In this document: positions 1-8,175 of the stretch, piece by piece
Layout: each line of letters begins with the position of its first letter
How positions within the stretch are numbered: the stretch's first letter is position 1
Assembly: GCA_937871685.1 (NCBI GenBank)
Contig: CALMOL010000195.1
Span: 1 to 22,567 of the forward strand
Direction of reading: 5' to 3'
Source of the DNA: an uncultured Verrucomicrobiota bacterium
GTDB lineage: Bacteria > Verrucomicrobiota > Verrucomicrobiia > Chthoniobacterales > SZAS-18
Length of the DNA: 22,567 nucleotides
Position numbers and translations under genes: made by a program
The notes under the pieces: generated by a model
Told to the model about the DNA's origin: nothing
Databases searched by the model: none
Seen by the model: only the letters and a program-made list of their open reading frames with translations

Positions 1-159
1 CAAGAGGTGGCGGCGCTCCGCTTCGCCCAGGGGCTGCAGGAGGGGGGCATACTCGGTCTGGAGCGCCTGCGAGGCGGTGTCGAGGGCGTGCCACTTCTCG
101 GGGGTCGCGAGGATGGGCGCGTGGCTGGTGCGCGCGATGGTCTTGGGGTTCTGTTTCAT
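1..159 (-). CDS. Partial hypothetical protein (5' end only, runs off left edge)
   Basis: The first 53 codons of a minus-strand gene are visible; the rest lies beyond the left edge. The start is an ATG at 159-157, preceded by AAAGGA with an 8-nt spacer, the clearest Shine-Dalgarno in the window. That supports a real start even though the fragment is short. The peptide opens MKQNPKTIARTSHAPILATP and continues with a hydrophilic, probably helical stretch rich in Glu, Gln and Leu. It has no signal peptide and no membrane segment. I do not recognise the family and assign no function. Its upstream side faces the gene-poor region with the 21-bp array, so any promoter should lie between 160 and about 550. 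Confidence 0.6.
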   Translation of the reverse strand, partial: MKQNPKTIARTSHAPILATPEKWHALDTASQALQTEYAPLLQPLGEAERRHLL

Positions 160-557
160 GGGACTGGGTCCTTTCGGTATGTCTGACGGTCCGCGGGGAC
201 TGCATGGTAGTGGTTCCCAGGAAGCAAGCGCCGCGGGGCCGCTGGCTTCCGGGAAGCGCCGCCTTTCGTTGGCGCGCGGGAAGCCTCCTTCAGGGGGATG
301 GTCAGGAGGTGGCCACCCCCCGCCTTTTTTTGGAGGTCTCTGCACTTTTTTCGACCAGGCCCACCGCGCCCCAGAACGGCCACCCGATGCCGAGCCTCTG
401 CCCGGGAAGAGCCCCATGCCCCCAGCGGCCTAAAGCCATCCCACTCGCTCCAGCGAGCGACCCCGGCCATGCGGTGGGCATTCTCATCCTTCCGGTCAAA
501 GGTGGCGCTCCCCAGAAGCGATTCGCCCACGCAAGCGCGTCCCACCGCCCGCGAAGA
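160..557. other. Gene-free stretch upstream of the partial gene
   Basis: About 400 bases with no convincing gene. Several reading frames are open on both strands, but they overlap one another, have Arg/Pro/Ala-rich translations typical of GC-rich noncoding sequence, and lack ribosome binding sites. Two T-runs occur (about 325-332 and 344-350) next to a short GGTGGCCACC palindrome at about 307-316. No upstream plus-strand gene is seen for them to terminate. The promoter of the minus-strand gene starting at 159 probably lies here, but I cannot point to boxes. Confidence 0.4.
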
Positions 558-1103
558 CTTGGCGCGACGCTTCGGCCACTTGGCGCAAGTGTCCGGTCAC
601 TTGGCGCGACTCTCCGATCACTTCGGCCAAGTCATCGATGACTTCGGCCAAGTCATCGATGACTTCGCGTGACTCTCCGCTCACTTCGGCCAAGTCATCG
701 CTGACTTGGCGCCACTCTCGGATGACTTCGCGGAAGTCTCCGCTCACTTCGCGCGACTCAGCGGGCACTTGGCCGCAGTCTCGCGTCACTTGCCCTCGTG
801 CGGCGAAGGGTGCGCGCCATCCTTCGCCGGGTCTGGCCAAGTGCTCGAAGAGTCCACTCCACCCGTCGCCGGATGGCCGGGAGTGTCTGGCGACTCCGCC
901 TAAGTCCCCGCGGGCTTGCGCCGACCCGACGAGGGATCCCAGCCACCCGGCGCCGGATGCCGCCGACTCATCGACGGGTCGCGCGAAGCCGGCGGAGGCT
1001 CCCAGCCACTCCTCACAGGACGGCGGCGAGTCCTCGCGGAGTCGAAGGAAGTCAGCGAAGGATCAGGGCAAACTCTTCGCCGAACGCGATCAAGGCTTCT
1101 CCG
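558..1103. repeat. 21-bp-period tandem array, about 26 degenerate units
   Basis: Units follow one another every 21 bp with no indel from 558 to about 1103. In the first 11-12 units (558 to about 809) the pattern is close to CTT-SGS-GSN-ASY-CWY-CGN-TSA, and the units at 621, 642 and 684 are almost identical. From about 810 the consensus drifts to VTC-SCR-SCS-ASY-CVK-CGV-MGR in the same register; the ASY triplet and the CG at unit positions 16-17 stay conserved. Because 21 is a multiple of three, most frames read as seven-residue peptide repeats, which is why many overlapping open frames appear on both strands. The array lies between the 3' end of mtgA and the upstream region of the partial gene. 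I call it a repeat and not a gene because no frame has a good start with a ribosome binding site. Confidence 0.85.
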
Positions 1104-1232
1104 ACAGCGTTGTTGGCGGGATGTGGACGCAGGCCAAGCACCAAACTGGAAGTGTTACGAGTTTTATCCTGACCTTTTTGACTTGAGGCGACACGTCCGC
1201 ATTCGCGGACAGAGCCGCCTCTACATCTATGG
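1104..1232. other. Spacer between array and mtgA 3' end
   Basis: No gene seen. A perfect 6-bp inverted repeat, GTCCGC/GCGGAC with loop ATTC (1195-1210), lies just downstream of the mtgA stop on the minus strand. It has no following T-run, so it is at best a weak terminator or a processing stem. Confidence 0.3.
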
Positions 1233-2006
1233 CTACCGCACGCCGTCCGGCCAGCGTAGCGGCGCGGCGGCCAGCTCGTGCAGGATGCGATTTTTCCGCC
1301 AGCGCAGGCGGGGCGTGGGTTGCGCGGGATTCCACCGGCGCGGCGCGGGCAGCATCGCGGCGAGGTAGGCGGCCTGCTCGGGCGTCAGGGCATTCGCATC
1401 GCGGCCGAAGTGGCGGCGCGCGGCCGCGGCGACGCCGTAGATGCCGTCGCCCAGTTCCACGGTGTTCGCGTAGAGCTCGAAAATGCGGCGCTTGGGCAGC
1501 ATCCACTCCATCAAGACGGTGTAGTAGGCCTCCAGGCCCTTGCGCACGTAGGAGCGGCCCGGCCAAAGAAAGAGCGTGCGCGCGCACTGCTGCGTGATGG
1601 TGGATGAGCCTCGCGGCGGCGCGCCGGTGCGCTCCGACTTCTTCATGGCGGCCTGGATCTCCTTCCAGTCGAAGCCGCGGTGCTGGAAGAAGCGCGCGTC
1701 CTCGCTCACCCACGCGGCGCGCAGGAACGTGTCGGGCAGCTCGCGCCACGGTCGCCATTGGTAGTCGATGCGGCCGCGGTATTCGCTCGACCAAGTTCCC
1801 TCGATCCGCCGCAGCAGCATGAGCGTGGTGACCGGCGGGCGGATCACGCGCGCGCAGCCGACCTCGACCACGGGAAGCACGAGGCCGGCGACGAGCGCGA
1901 TCAACGACCAGCGGAGCAACCGCCCCTTCCAACTGCGCGTGGTCGCCTTGGCCCCCTTTGGCCTGGTCTTTTCCTTCGGCGGCGGTCGCGTGGGACTGGC
2001 AGGCAT
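1233..2006 (-). CDS. mtgA: Monofunctional peptidoglycan glycosyltransferase MtgA
   Basis: A 257-residue GT51 enzyme that polymerises lipid II into glycan strands at the outer face of the inner membrane and lacks a transpeptidase domain. After a basic cytoplasmic N-terminus (residues 1-32, many Lys/Arg) comes one membrane anchor at about 33-50. The GT51 motifs follow in order: SEDARFFQHRGFD (101-113, catalytic Glu102), RGSSTITQQ (132-140), RKGLEA (155-160, second conserved Glu159) and KRRIFELYANTVELG (172-186). LFLWPGRSYVRKGLEAYY is typical of MtgA and not of the bifunctional class A PBPs. The length matches the family. The ATG at 2006-2004 has only a weak GCGGGG upstream. The gene diverges from the giant PEP-CTERM gene across 245 bp and appears to be a single-gene unit. 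Confidence 0.93.
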   Translation of the reverse strand: MPASPTRPPPKEKTRPKGAKATTRSWKGRLLRWSLIALVAGLVLPVVEVGCARVIRPPVTTLMLLRRIEGTWSSEYRGRIDYQWRPWRELPDTFLRAAWVSEDARFFQHRGFDWKEIQAAMKKSERTGAPPRGSSTITQQCARTLFLWPGRSYVRKGLEAYYTVLMEWMLPKRRIFELYANTVELGDGIYGVAAAARRHFGRDANALTPEQAAYLAAMLPAPRRWNPAQPTPRLRWRKNRILHELAAAPLRWPDGVR

Positions 2007-2118
2007 CCCCGCAACATCCCGCGATGGCTTGGCCTTGCAATGTCACCGGGCGGGCCGGCCGGCTTCGGACCAGGGCGCAGAAAGGTTGCGAGAAAGTTTC
2101 CCCGGGGGCCGATTTTCG

Positions 2119-2147
2119 ATTGCACGCAATTTTGTCACTCTTAGCAT
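2119..2147 (+). promoter_or_regulatory. Possible promoter with small palindrome, mtgA / PEP-CTERM divergent region
   Basis: TTGCAC (2120-2125) and TAGCAT (2142-2147) are 16 bp apart and could be -35/-10 boxes for the plus-strand gene at 2252. The -35 box sits inside a perfect inverted repeat, ATTGC-AC-GCAAT (2119-2130), which could be an operator. The stretch is AT-rich compared with its surroundings. Both readings are weak by eye. Confidence 0.28.
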
Positions 2148-2251
2148 CCCGCCACCTCACCCCATGGGTGGGTCACTAGCCGTGGTGGGTTGTTGCCGTG
2201 GCTTCGGTGACCGCCTTTCTCCCTCGAAGTCGCCCTCCCGACACCCCTTCC

Positions 2252-5200
2252 ATGCCATTCACCTTCAAAGGAAACGCGAGCCGCATTGGGCTCACCGGCC
2301 GAAATCTCCTGCGCCGCTCGCGCCACGCGTCGCGGCTGGCCGCGCTGCTCGCCGGCTCGGTGCTGGCGGCGGCTTCAGCCTTGGCCCAGGCGACTTACTA
2401 CTGGGATCCGCTCCATGCGTTCGGCACGGGATCGGACGGAAGCGGGACTTGGGACACCACCACGCCGAACTTCTCGAACGGCCCCGGCGACTTCGTCTGG
2501 AACAATTCCGCGAACCTCCACGACATCGTGGTCTTCGGCGCGGGCGGTGCGCCGGGCACGGTGACGCTGGCGGTGCCCATCAGCGCGGGCGGCCTGACCT
2601 TCAATTCCAACTACACGCTGACCGGCGGCTCGCTGACCCTTTCCAACGCCGCGGCGGCCAACGGGGCCTCGTCCACGGGCGCGCAGCTCACCACGGGCGC
2701 GGGCGTCAGCGCGACGATCAACTCGTCCGTCATCGGCTCGGGCGACATCACCAAGGCGGGAAGCGGGACGCTCACGCTGGGCGACATCGCGACGACCGGC
2801 CGCCTCTACCTGACCGGCGGCACGCTCGTCAGCGCCGGCGCGAACAACTCGGTCGGCTACCTGCGCGCGATCGACGGCGGGACCGTTGGACTGGTCATCA
2901 ACCCCAGCACCAGCCTCACGGTGAACGGCGGGCCGGCCTCTGGGGTGGCGGCCATGCGCGTGATCAACGGCACCACGCTGAACATCTCCGGCGGCGGCAA
3001 TCTGAACGTGACCTCCGGACCGATCGGAGTGGGCCTGAACGGCCTGGGCAACGGCACCGTGAACCTGAGCGCGGGCACCCTCGACTTCGACCGCTACGCG
3101 TCCGGTCCCGACTATGCGTATCTCTTCGTCGGCGGTGGCGCGGGCGTCACCGGCACCTTCAACCAGTCCGGCAGCAGCGTGGTGAAGACCGGCGGCGCGA
3201 TGATCGTCGGCGCGGACAGCGGCACGGGCGTTTACCAGCTTTCCGGCACCTCGGTCCTCCGCACGGGCGACACATGGACGGGCGGCTTCCACATCTACCT
3301 CGGGCTGAACCAATCATCCGGCCAGACGGGCACCAGCGGCACGCTCACCATCGGCGGGAGCAGCCAGTTCCTCCTCGGGGCAAACAGCTACCTGGACGTC
3401 GGCTCCGGCTTCGGCGTCGCGGGCGGCACGGGCACCATCACGCAGAACGGCGCTGGTTCCGTGGCGACCTTTGGCGGCGCCTTCGCGGCCTTTGGCAGCC
3501 AGTCCTCCGGCGGCACCGGCACCTACAACCTCCAGGCCGGCACGCTGAACTTCAACGCGGGCACGATCTTCTTCGGCGACGCCGCGGGGGCGACCGGCGT
3601 CCTGAATCAGTCCGGCGGCACGCTCGTCGCCGGCGTCGCGCCGATCATCGGCAACAACGGCACGGGCACCTACAACGTTTCCGGCGGCACCGCGACCTTC
3701 AACGCCGGCCTCACGGTGGGCGCGAGCAGCGGCTCGCTCGGCCAAGTGTTCCAGACCGGCGGCGCGGTCACCATCGCGGGCGGCACGCTCTCGCTCGGGC
3801 AGACCAACTCGCTCTACGAGGTGAACGGCGGCTCGCTCACCATCGGCAACGGCGCGACCCTCCAAATCAACAGCGCCACCATGCGCGTGGGCACCGGCGC
3901 GGGTTCCAATGGCCTGCTCACCCTCGGCGCCGGCGGCACCATCAACCTCGACGCCACGAACGGCATCGCTTCCCTGCGCATCGGCCGCCTCGGCGGCACC
4001 GGCGTCTTCAACATGACCGGCGGCACCGTGAACGCGGCCAGCTCCACCGCCAACGGCTTCTCCCTCTTCTTCATCGGTGGCACGGGCTCGACCGGCACGG
4101 TCAACCAGTCCGGCGGCACGATCACCGGCGCGGCCACTACCATCGTCGGCGCCGACCTGGCGACCGGCGCCTACAATCTCAGCGGCAACGCGGTCTTTCA
4201 GTCGCCTGACTCCTCGCTGCCCGGCTCGCATGTCTATGTCGGCCTGAACCAGAACGACCCCGGCGCGACCAATTCCACCAGCGGCACCGTCTCGATCTCG
4301 GGCAACGCGTCCTTCACAATGCGCGCGCAGAGTTACCTCGACGTTGGCCGCAGCCTGCCAGACGGCGCGACTTTCGCGGGCGGCCGCGGCTTCTTCACGC
4401 AGACCGGCGGCACGGCCACCTTCGCGGGCGACTTCGCGGCGTGGGGCTCCACGGTGGGCGGCTACGGCCAGTATGATCTCAGCGGCGGTGCGCTGAACTT
4501 CAACAACGGCACCATCTCCTTCGGCCAGAACGCGGGCGCTACCGGCGTGCTCAACCAGACCGGCGGCACGCTCACCGCGCTGACCGGCGTCACGATCGGC
4601 AACCAGGGCACCGGCACCTACAACCTCTCGGCCGGCACGGCGACCTTCAACGCCGGGCTCGCCGTCGGCGGCGCGTCCGGCTCCAGCGGCACCGTGAACC
4701 AATCCGGTGGCACGCTGACCATCGGCGGCGGACAGCTCTCGCTCGGCCAGGCTTCCAGCCTCTACAATCTCACCGGCGGCACCTTGCAGGTCGGCGGGAC
4801 GAACGGCGTGGCCGGCGCCGGTTCCTTCACCTTGGGCGGCGGCACCATCCTCGTGAGCGGCTCCGCGCTGACCACGAGCGTCAACGCCACGCTCACCGCC
4901 GGCACCCTCTCGACCATCAACACCAACGGCCTTGGCGCCGCTTGGTCGGGCAACATCAGCGGCCTGACCGCTGGCCTCGTCAAGTCGGGCGCGGGCGACC
5001 TCGCCCTTTCCGGGACCGACAGCATCGGCACCTTCGCCATCACCGGCGGCAGCGTTTCCCAGGCGGCCGGCGACCTGTCCTCGCGCGAGCTGCTCGTCGG
5101 CACCGGCGCCGGCAACACGGCCAGCTACAATTTCTCCGGCGGCACCATCACCCTGCCGGCCGGCTCCCCGCCCTTCGGCGGCGGCTCCCCCAGCCTGCGC

Positions 5201-7324
5201 GTGGGCGACTTCGGCGGCACCGGCACCTTCAACCAGACCGGCGGCACGATCACCGCGGCCGGCTCGCTGAACATCGGCAACCAAGGCGGCACCGGCACCT
5301 ACAACCTCTCGGCTGGCACGCTCAACCTTTCGGACGCGAACGGCCTCTCCTCCATCGGCCGCACCACCAACGCCAATGCCACCAGCGGCACGCTGAACAT
5401 TTCCGGCACCGGCACGCTCAACGCCAACATCGACTCCCTCATCGTCGGCGACCGCGAGATCAGCGGCGCCAACGGCACCGCGCTCCTCACGCAGACCGGC
5501 GGCGTCCTCTCGATCCAGGGCAACACGCGCCTCTTCCTCGGCGGCTACGGCGCCAGCACCTACAACTTGAACGCCGGTCGCCTTGAGGTCGGCGGCAACG
5601 GTCTCCAGGGTCTCTTCGCCGGCCAGGGCGCCAATGCTTCCGGTTCCTACGCCTTCAACCTCGGCGGCGGCACGATCCTCGTCACCGGCTCCGCGCTGAA
5701 CACCAGCGTGAACGCCAGCCTGACCGCGGGCACCTTCTCGACCCTCAATACCAACGGCCTCGGCGCCACTTGGACCGGCAACATCACCGGCTCCCAGGGT
5801 GGCCTCATCAAGTCCGGCGGCGGCGACCTCGCCCTGTCCGGCACGCATGCCATCGCGTCGCTGCCGGTCACGGGTGGCAGCGTCACGCAGTCCGCCGGTG
5901 TCATCAACTCAAACGAGATCGCCGTTGGCACCGGCACGGGCAACACGGCTTCCTACGTGATGAACGGCGGCACCATCAACATGCTCGCTGGCGCGGTGGC
6001 GCCCATCGTCGGCGGCGCGGGCACCCAGTCCAGCCTGCGCGTGGGCGACTTCAACGGCACGGGCACCTTCACGCAGAACGCCGGCACGGTGAACGTGAGC
6101 GGCTCGCTGAACGTGGGCAATCAGGGCGGCTCCGGAACCTACAACCTCGCCGGCGGCGCGCTCAACCTCGCCGATGGCCTCTACAACCTCGGCCGCAAGG
6201 CCAACGGCTCGACCGCCGGTCCCAGCACGGGCACGCTCAACCTTTCGGGCGGCGTCCTTACCGTCCAGAACGGTGCCTTCATCCTCGGCTCCCGCGACCC
6301 CGGCGCGCTGTCCTCCACCAGCAACGGCACCGTGAACCAGACCGGCGGCATTTTCCGTCTGAACGGCACGAGCACCGCCGATGCCCTCTACCTTTCGGGC
6401 TACGGCAACGGCACCTACAACCTCAACGGCGGCGCGCTCGAGGTCGGCGGCAACGCGCTCCAAACGACCTACAACGGCGCCCCCGGCACCTACGCCTTCA
6501 ACCTGGGCGGCGGCACGGTGCGCGTGGTCAACGCCCCGCTGACCTCCGGCGCGAACGCCACGCTCACTTCCGCCACCACTTCCGTCATCGACACCAACGG
6601 CCAGGGAGCGACCTGGAACGGCGTGGTCTCCGGCGCGGGCAGCCTCACCAAGGCGGGCGCGGGCACGCTCTCGCTCACCGCCGCGAATACCTTCACCGGC
6701 GCTACCACGGTTTCCGGCGGCACGCTGCGCGCCGCGGGCACCCCGGCGGCCCCGGCGCTCGGCGCCACCTCGGCGGTCGTGATCAATCCCGGCGGCACGC
6801 TCCTCCTCGCCGCTGCCCAGCAGGTGAACAACAGCGCGCCGATGACGCTCGCCGGCGGCACCTTCGCCACGGGCAACTTCAACCAGAACCTCGGCCCGCT
6901 CACCGTGAACGGCGGCGGCTCCGTGATCGACATGGATGCCAGCGGCCAGAACGTCCTCGCCTTCGCCAACAGCTCCGCCAACGCGTGGAGCGGCACGCTC
7001 TCGATCTACAACTGGACGGGCCAGGTCGTGAACCATCTGCCCGGCGGCGACGTGTTCTCGGGCAACGCGGCCGAGATGCTCCTCTTCGGCAACTCCAGCG
7101 CTGGCCTGACCCCGGCCCAGCTGGCGAACATCGCGTTCTTCTCGGATGGCGGCAGCACCTTCGTCGGCAACGGCGAGATCCTGGGGAACGGCTCGGTCAT
7201 CGCCGCCGTGCCCGAGCCGGGCACCTACTTGGCCGCCGCCCTCGCGCTCGGCGCGCTCGGCTGGCACCAGCGCCGTCGGCTTCGCGCCTGGCTCCCGGCG
7301 CGGGCGGGAGCGCCGGCGGCCTGA
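2252..7324 (+). CDS. Giant PEP-CTERM autotransporter-type beta-strand repeat protein
   Basis: A predicted surface or exported repeat protein of 1690 residues. I chose the ATG at 2252 over the in-frame GTG at 2198 because it places a basic n-region (RRSRHASR) directly before a hydrophobic core ending ASALAQA, a normal signal peptide. The body is almost entirely Gly/Thr/Ser/Asn-rich beta-strand repeats of the kind GTYNLSGGTL and GVLNQSGGTL. Near nt 6640-6725 lies a canonical autotransporter-associated repeat (GAGTLSLTAANTFTGATTVS...). The C-terminus has VPEPGT (Pro at residue 1654), a hydrophobic helix and an Arg-rich tail (QRRRLR), which is the exosortase sorting signal. No autotransporter beta-barrel follows, so anchoring should depend on an exosortase encoded elsewhere. 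It probably folds as a long beta-helix; the ligand or role is unknown. A strong terminator follows. Confidence 0.88.
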   Translation: MPFTFKGNASRIGLTGRNLLRRSRHASRLAALLAGSVLAAASALAQATYYWDPLHAFGTGSDGSGTWDTTTPNFSNGPGDFVWNNSANLHDIVVFGAGGAPGTVTLAVPISAGGLTFNSNYTLTGGSLTLSNAAAANGASSTGAQLTTGAGVSATINSSVIGSGDITKAGSGTLTLGDIATTGRLYLTGGTLVSAGANNSVGYLRAIDGGTVGLVINPSTSLTVNGGPASGVAAMRVINGTTLNISGGGNLNVTSGPIGVGLNGLGNGTVNLSAGTLDFDRYASGPDYAYLFVGGGAGVTGTFNQSGSSVVKTGGAMIVGADSGTGVYQLSGTSVLRTGDTWTGGFHIYLGLNQSSGQTGTSGTLTIGGSSQFLLGANSYLDVGSGFGVAGGTGTITQNGAGSVATFGGAFAAFGSQSSGGTGTYNLQAGTLNFNAGTIFFGDAAGATGVLNQSGGTLVAGVAPIIGNNGTGTYNVSGGTATFNAGLTVGASSGSLGQVFQTGGAVTIAGGTLSLGQTNSLYEVNGGSLTIGNGATLQINSATMRVGTGAGSNGLLTLGAGGTINLDATNGIASLRIGRLGGTGVFNMTGGTVNAASSTANGFSLFFIGGTGSTGTVNQSGGTITGAATTIVGADLATGAYNLSGNAVFQSPDSSLPGSHVYVGLNQNDPGATNSTSGTVSISGNASFTMRAQSYLDVGRSLPDGATFAGGRGFFTQTGGTATFAGDFAAWGSTVGGYGQYDLSGGALNFNNGTISFGQNAGATGVLNQTGGTLTALTGVTIGNQGTGTYNLSAGTATFNAGLAVGGASGSSGTVNQSGGTLTIGGGQLSLGQASSLYNLTGGTLQVGGTNGVAGAGSFTLGGGTILVSGSALTTSVNATLTAGTLSTINTNGLGAAWSGNISGLTAGLVKSGAGDLALSGTDSIGTFAITGGSVSQAAGDLSSRELLVGTGAGNTASYNFSGGTITLPAGSPPFGGGSPSLRVGDFGGTGTFNQTGGTITAAGSLNIGNQGGTGTYNLSAGTLNLSDANGLSSIGRTTNANATSGTLNISGTGTLNANIDSLIVGDREISGANGTALLTQTGGVLSIQGNTRLFLGGYGASTYNLNAGRLEVGGNGLQGLFAGQGANASGSYAFNLGGGTILVTGSALNTSVNASLTAGTFSTLNTNGLGATWTGNITGSQGGLIKSGGGDLALSGTHAIASLPVTGGSVTQSAGVINSNEIAVGTGTGNTASYVMNGGTINMLAGAVAPIVGGAGTQSSLRVGDFNGTGTFTQNAGTVNVSGSLNVGNQGGSGTYNLAGGALNLADGLYNLGRKANGSTAGPSTGTLNLSGGVLTVQNGAFILGSRDPGALSSTSNGTVNQTGGIFRLNGTSTADALYLSGYGNGTYNLNGGALEVGGNALQTTYNGAPGTYAFNLGGGTVRVVNAPLTSGANATLTSATTSVIDTNGQGATWNGVVSGAGSLTKAGAGTLSLTAANTFTGATTVSGGTLRAAGTPAAPALGATSAVVINPGGTLLLAAAQQVNNSAPMTLAGGTFATGNFNQNLGPLTVNGGGSVIDMDASGQNVLAFANSSANAWSGTLSIYNWTGQVVNHLPGGDVFSGNAAEMLLFGNSSAGLTPAQLANIAFFSDGGSTFVGNGEILGNGSVIAAVPEPGTYLAAALALGALGWHQRRRLRAWLPARAGAPAA
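3220..4790 (+). repeat. Two long tandem copies of module A inside the PEP-CTERM gene
   Basis: About 3220-3840 and 4160-4780 encode the same order of segments: a GxYxLSG strand, a VGLNQ-type loop, QSYLDVG / NSYLDVG, AFAAFGS / DFAAWGS, LNFNxGTIxFG, GATGVLNQ, GTATFNAGL and LSLGQxxSLY. The copies are roughly 940 bp apart, with a less similar strand-rich segment between them. Confidence 0.7.
4829..6640 (+). repeat. Three tandem copies of module B inside the PEP-CTERM gene
   Basis: The block LGGGTILVSGSAL ... NTNGLGAAWSGN recurs at about 4829, 5651 and 6496, spaced about 820 and 845 bp. Copies one and two carry the same downstream order (DLALSGT, ITGGSVSQ / VTGGSVTQ, VGTGAGNTASY, SLRVGDF, SLNIGNQGG); copy three leads into the canonical autotransporter-associated repeat and the C-terminus. 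Confidence 0.75.
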
Positions 7325-7341
7325 GACGCCTGCCTCCTTCC

Positions 7342-7375
7342 GCCGGCGGCCCGCGCTGGGCCGCCGGCTTTTTTT
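7342..7375 (+). terminator. Rho-independent terminator of the PEP-CTERM gene
   Basis: A perfect 11-bp GC stem, GCCGGCGGCCC (7342-7352) with GGGCCGCCGGC (7358-7368), loop GCGCT, followed directly by seven T (7369-7375). It begins 17 bp after the stop codon. It is the strongest terminator in the window. Confidence 0.92.
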
Positions 7376-7442
7376 AGTCTGCGGCCGGGGAATCGGAAAT
7401 TTCGCGGGAAACAGCCGTCGCCTCGCGCATCCTTCTTTCGTG

Positions 7443-8105
7443 ATGCCCGCCGCCTACCTCTTCGATGCCTACGGCACGCTCTTCGACGTGCACTCGGCCG
7501 TGCGCTACCTGTCGGCCGATGTCGGGCCGGCCGGCGACGCCCTTTCCGCCATGTGGCGCGCCAAGCAGCTCGAATACTCGTGGCTGCGCTCGCTGATGGA
7601 CCGGCACGCGGACTTTTGGCAGCTCACGCAGGACGCGCTCGACTACGCGCTGGCCGTCCACGGGCGCGGCGATGATCCCGCGTTGCGCGCGCGATTGCTC
7701 TCCGCCTACGAGACGCTCGATCCCTACCCGGACGCGCGCCCGTTGCTGGCAGCGTTGCGCGCTGCGAACATCCCGGCCGCGATCCTTTCAAACGGCTCGC
7801 CCCCGATGCTCGCCTCGGCCGTGCGTGCGGCGGGCTTCGAGGAGTTGCTCACCGGGTCGCTCTCGGTGGAATCGGCCGGCGTGTTCAAGCCGGACCGGCG
7901 CGTCTATCAGCTCGGCGCGGATTTCTTCCCTGGCCTCGCTCCGGCGCAGATCGGGTTCGTCTCCTCGAACGGCTGGGATGCCGCCGGCGCTGCGGCGTTC
8001 GGCTTCGACGTGACGTGGGTGAACCGCGCTGGCCTGCCGCCCGAGCGCCTGCCGGCCGCGCCCGCGCGCGTGGTGGGCTCGCTGGCCGAGGTCGCGGCGC
8101 AGTGA
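7443..8105 (+). CDS. Type II (S)-2-haloacid dehalogenase, HAD superfamily
   Basis: A 220-residue cytosolic HAD hydrolase with the signature of L-2-haloacid dehalogenases, which replace the halogen of 2-haloalkanoic acids with hydroxyl through an aspartyl ester. Visible motifs: DAYGTLFD with nucleophile Asp8 and Thr12; WRAKQLEYSWLR with Arg39; LSNGSP with Ser116; KPDRRVY with Lys149 and Tyr155; and SSNGWDAAGA with Ser174, Asn176 and Asp179. These match, one for one, the catalytic set known for this family, so it should be active, though the true substrate may be a phosphate ester or another halide. The ATG at 7443 is the first giving the usual N-terminus; an open frame extends further upstream through the terminator and is rejected. 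No Shine-Dalgarno. It is followed after 70 bp by the amylase gene, possibly co-transcribed. Confidence 0.86.
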   Translation: MPAAYLFDAYGTLFDVHSAVRYLSADVGPAGDALSAMWRAKQLEYSWLRSLMDRHADFWQLTQDALDYALAVHGRGDDPALRARLLSAYETLDPYPDARPLLAALRAANIPAAILSNGSPPMLASAVRAAGFEELLTGSLSVESAGVFKPDRRVYQLGADFFPGLAPAQIGFVSSNGWDAAGAAAFGFDVTWVNRAGLPPERLPAAPARVVGSLAEVAAQ

Positions 8106-8175
8106 AGGCCCGTCGCCGAAGAAAACGCGTGGTCGTGATGGACAGCCGCCGACGCGCCGGGCAGCATCGGCGCGC

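Noticed and set aside
558..1103. CRISPR array
   Set aside because: The 21-bp units are contiguous with no unique spacers, they diverge gradually, and there is no cas gene in the window.
77..1368. Many overlapping open frames of 60-180 codons on both strands
   Set aside because: They overlap each other in most frames, have low-complexity Arg/Pro/Ser translations, no ribosome binding sites, and arise because a 21-bp repeat in GC-rich DNA rarely contains stops.
1090..2160. 356-codon minus-strand frame overlapping mtgA
   Set aside because: It is a different frame over the complete, motif-bearing mtgA; its translation is Arg/Ala/His-rich without family features.
2007..2251. Sigma-54 promoter upstream of the PEP-CTERM genes (also checked at 17228-17430)
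   Set aside because: PEP-CTERM genes are sometimes RpoN-dependent, but no GG-N10-GC site with the right spacing was found; the nearest, TTGGAAGGAACGTGCC at about 17292-17307, has N9 spacing.
3314..5848. 844-codon antisense frame inside the PEP-CTERM gene, and a long second plus frame at 1768-4209
   Set aside because: Shadows of the GGC/ACC-rich repeat coding sequence; the translations are Ala/Gly/Glu/Val or Arg/His low-complexity with no signal peptide or domain.
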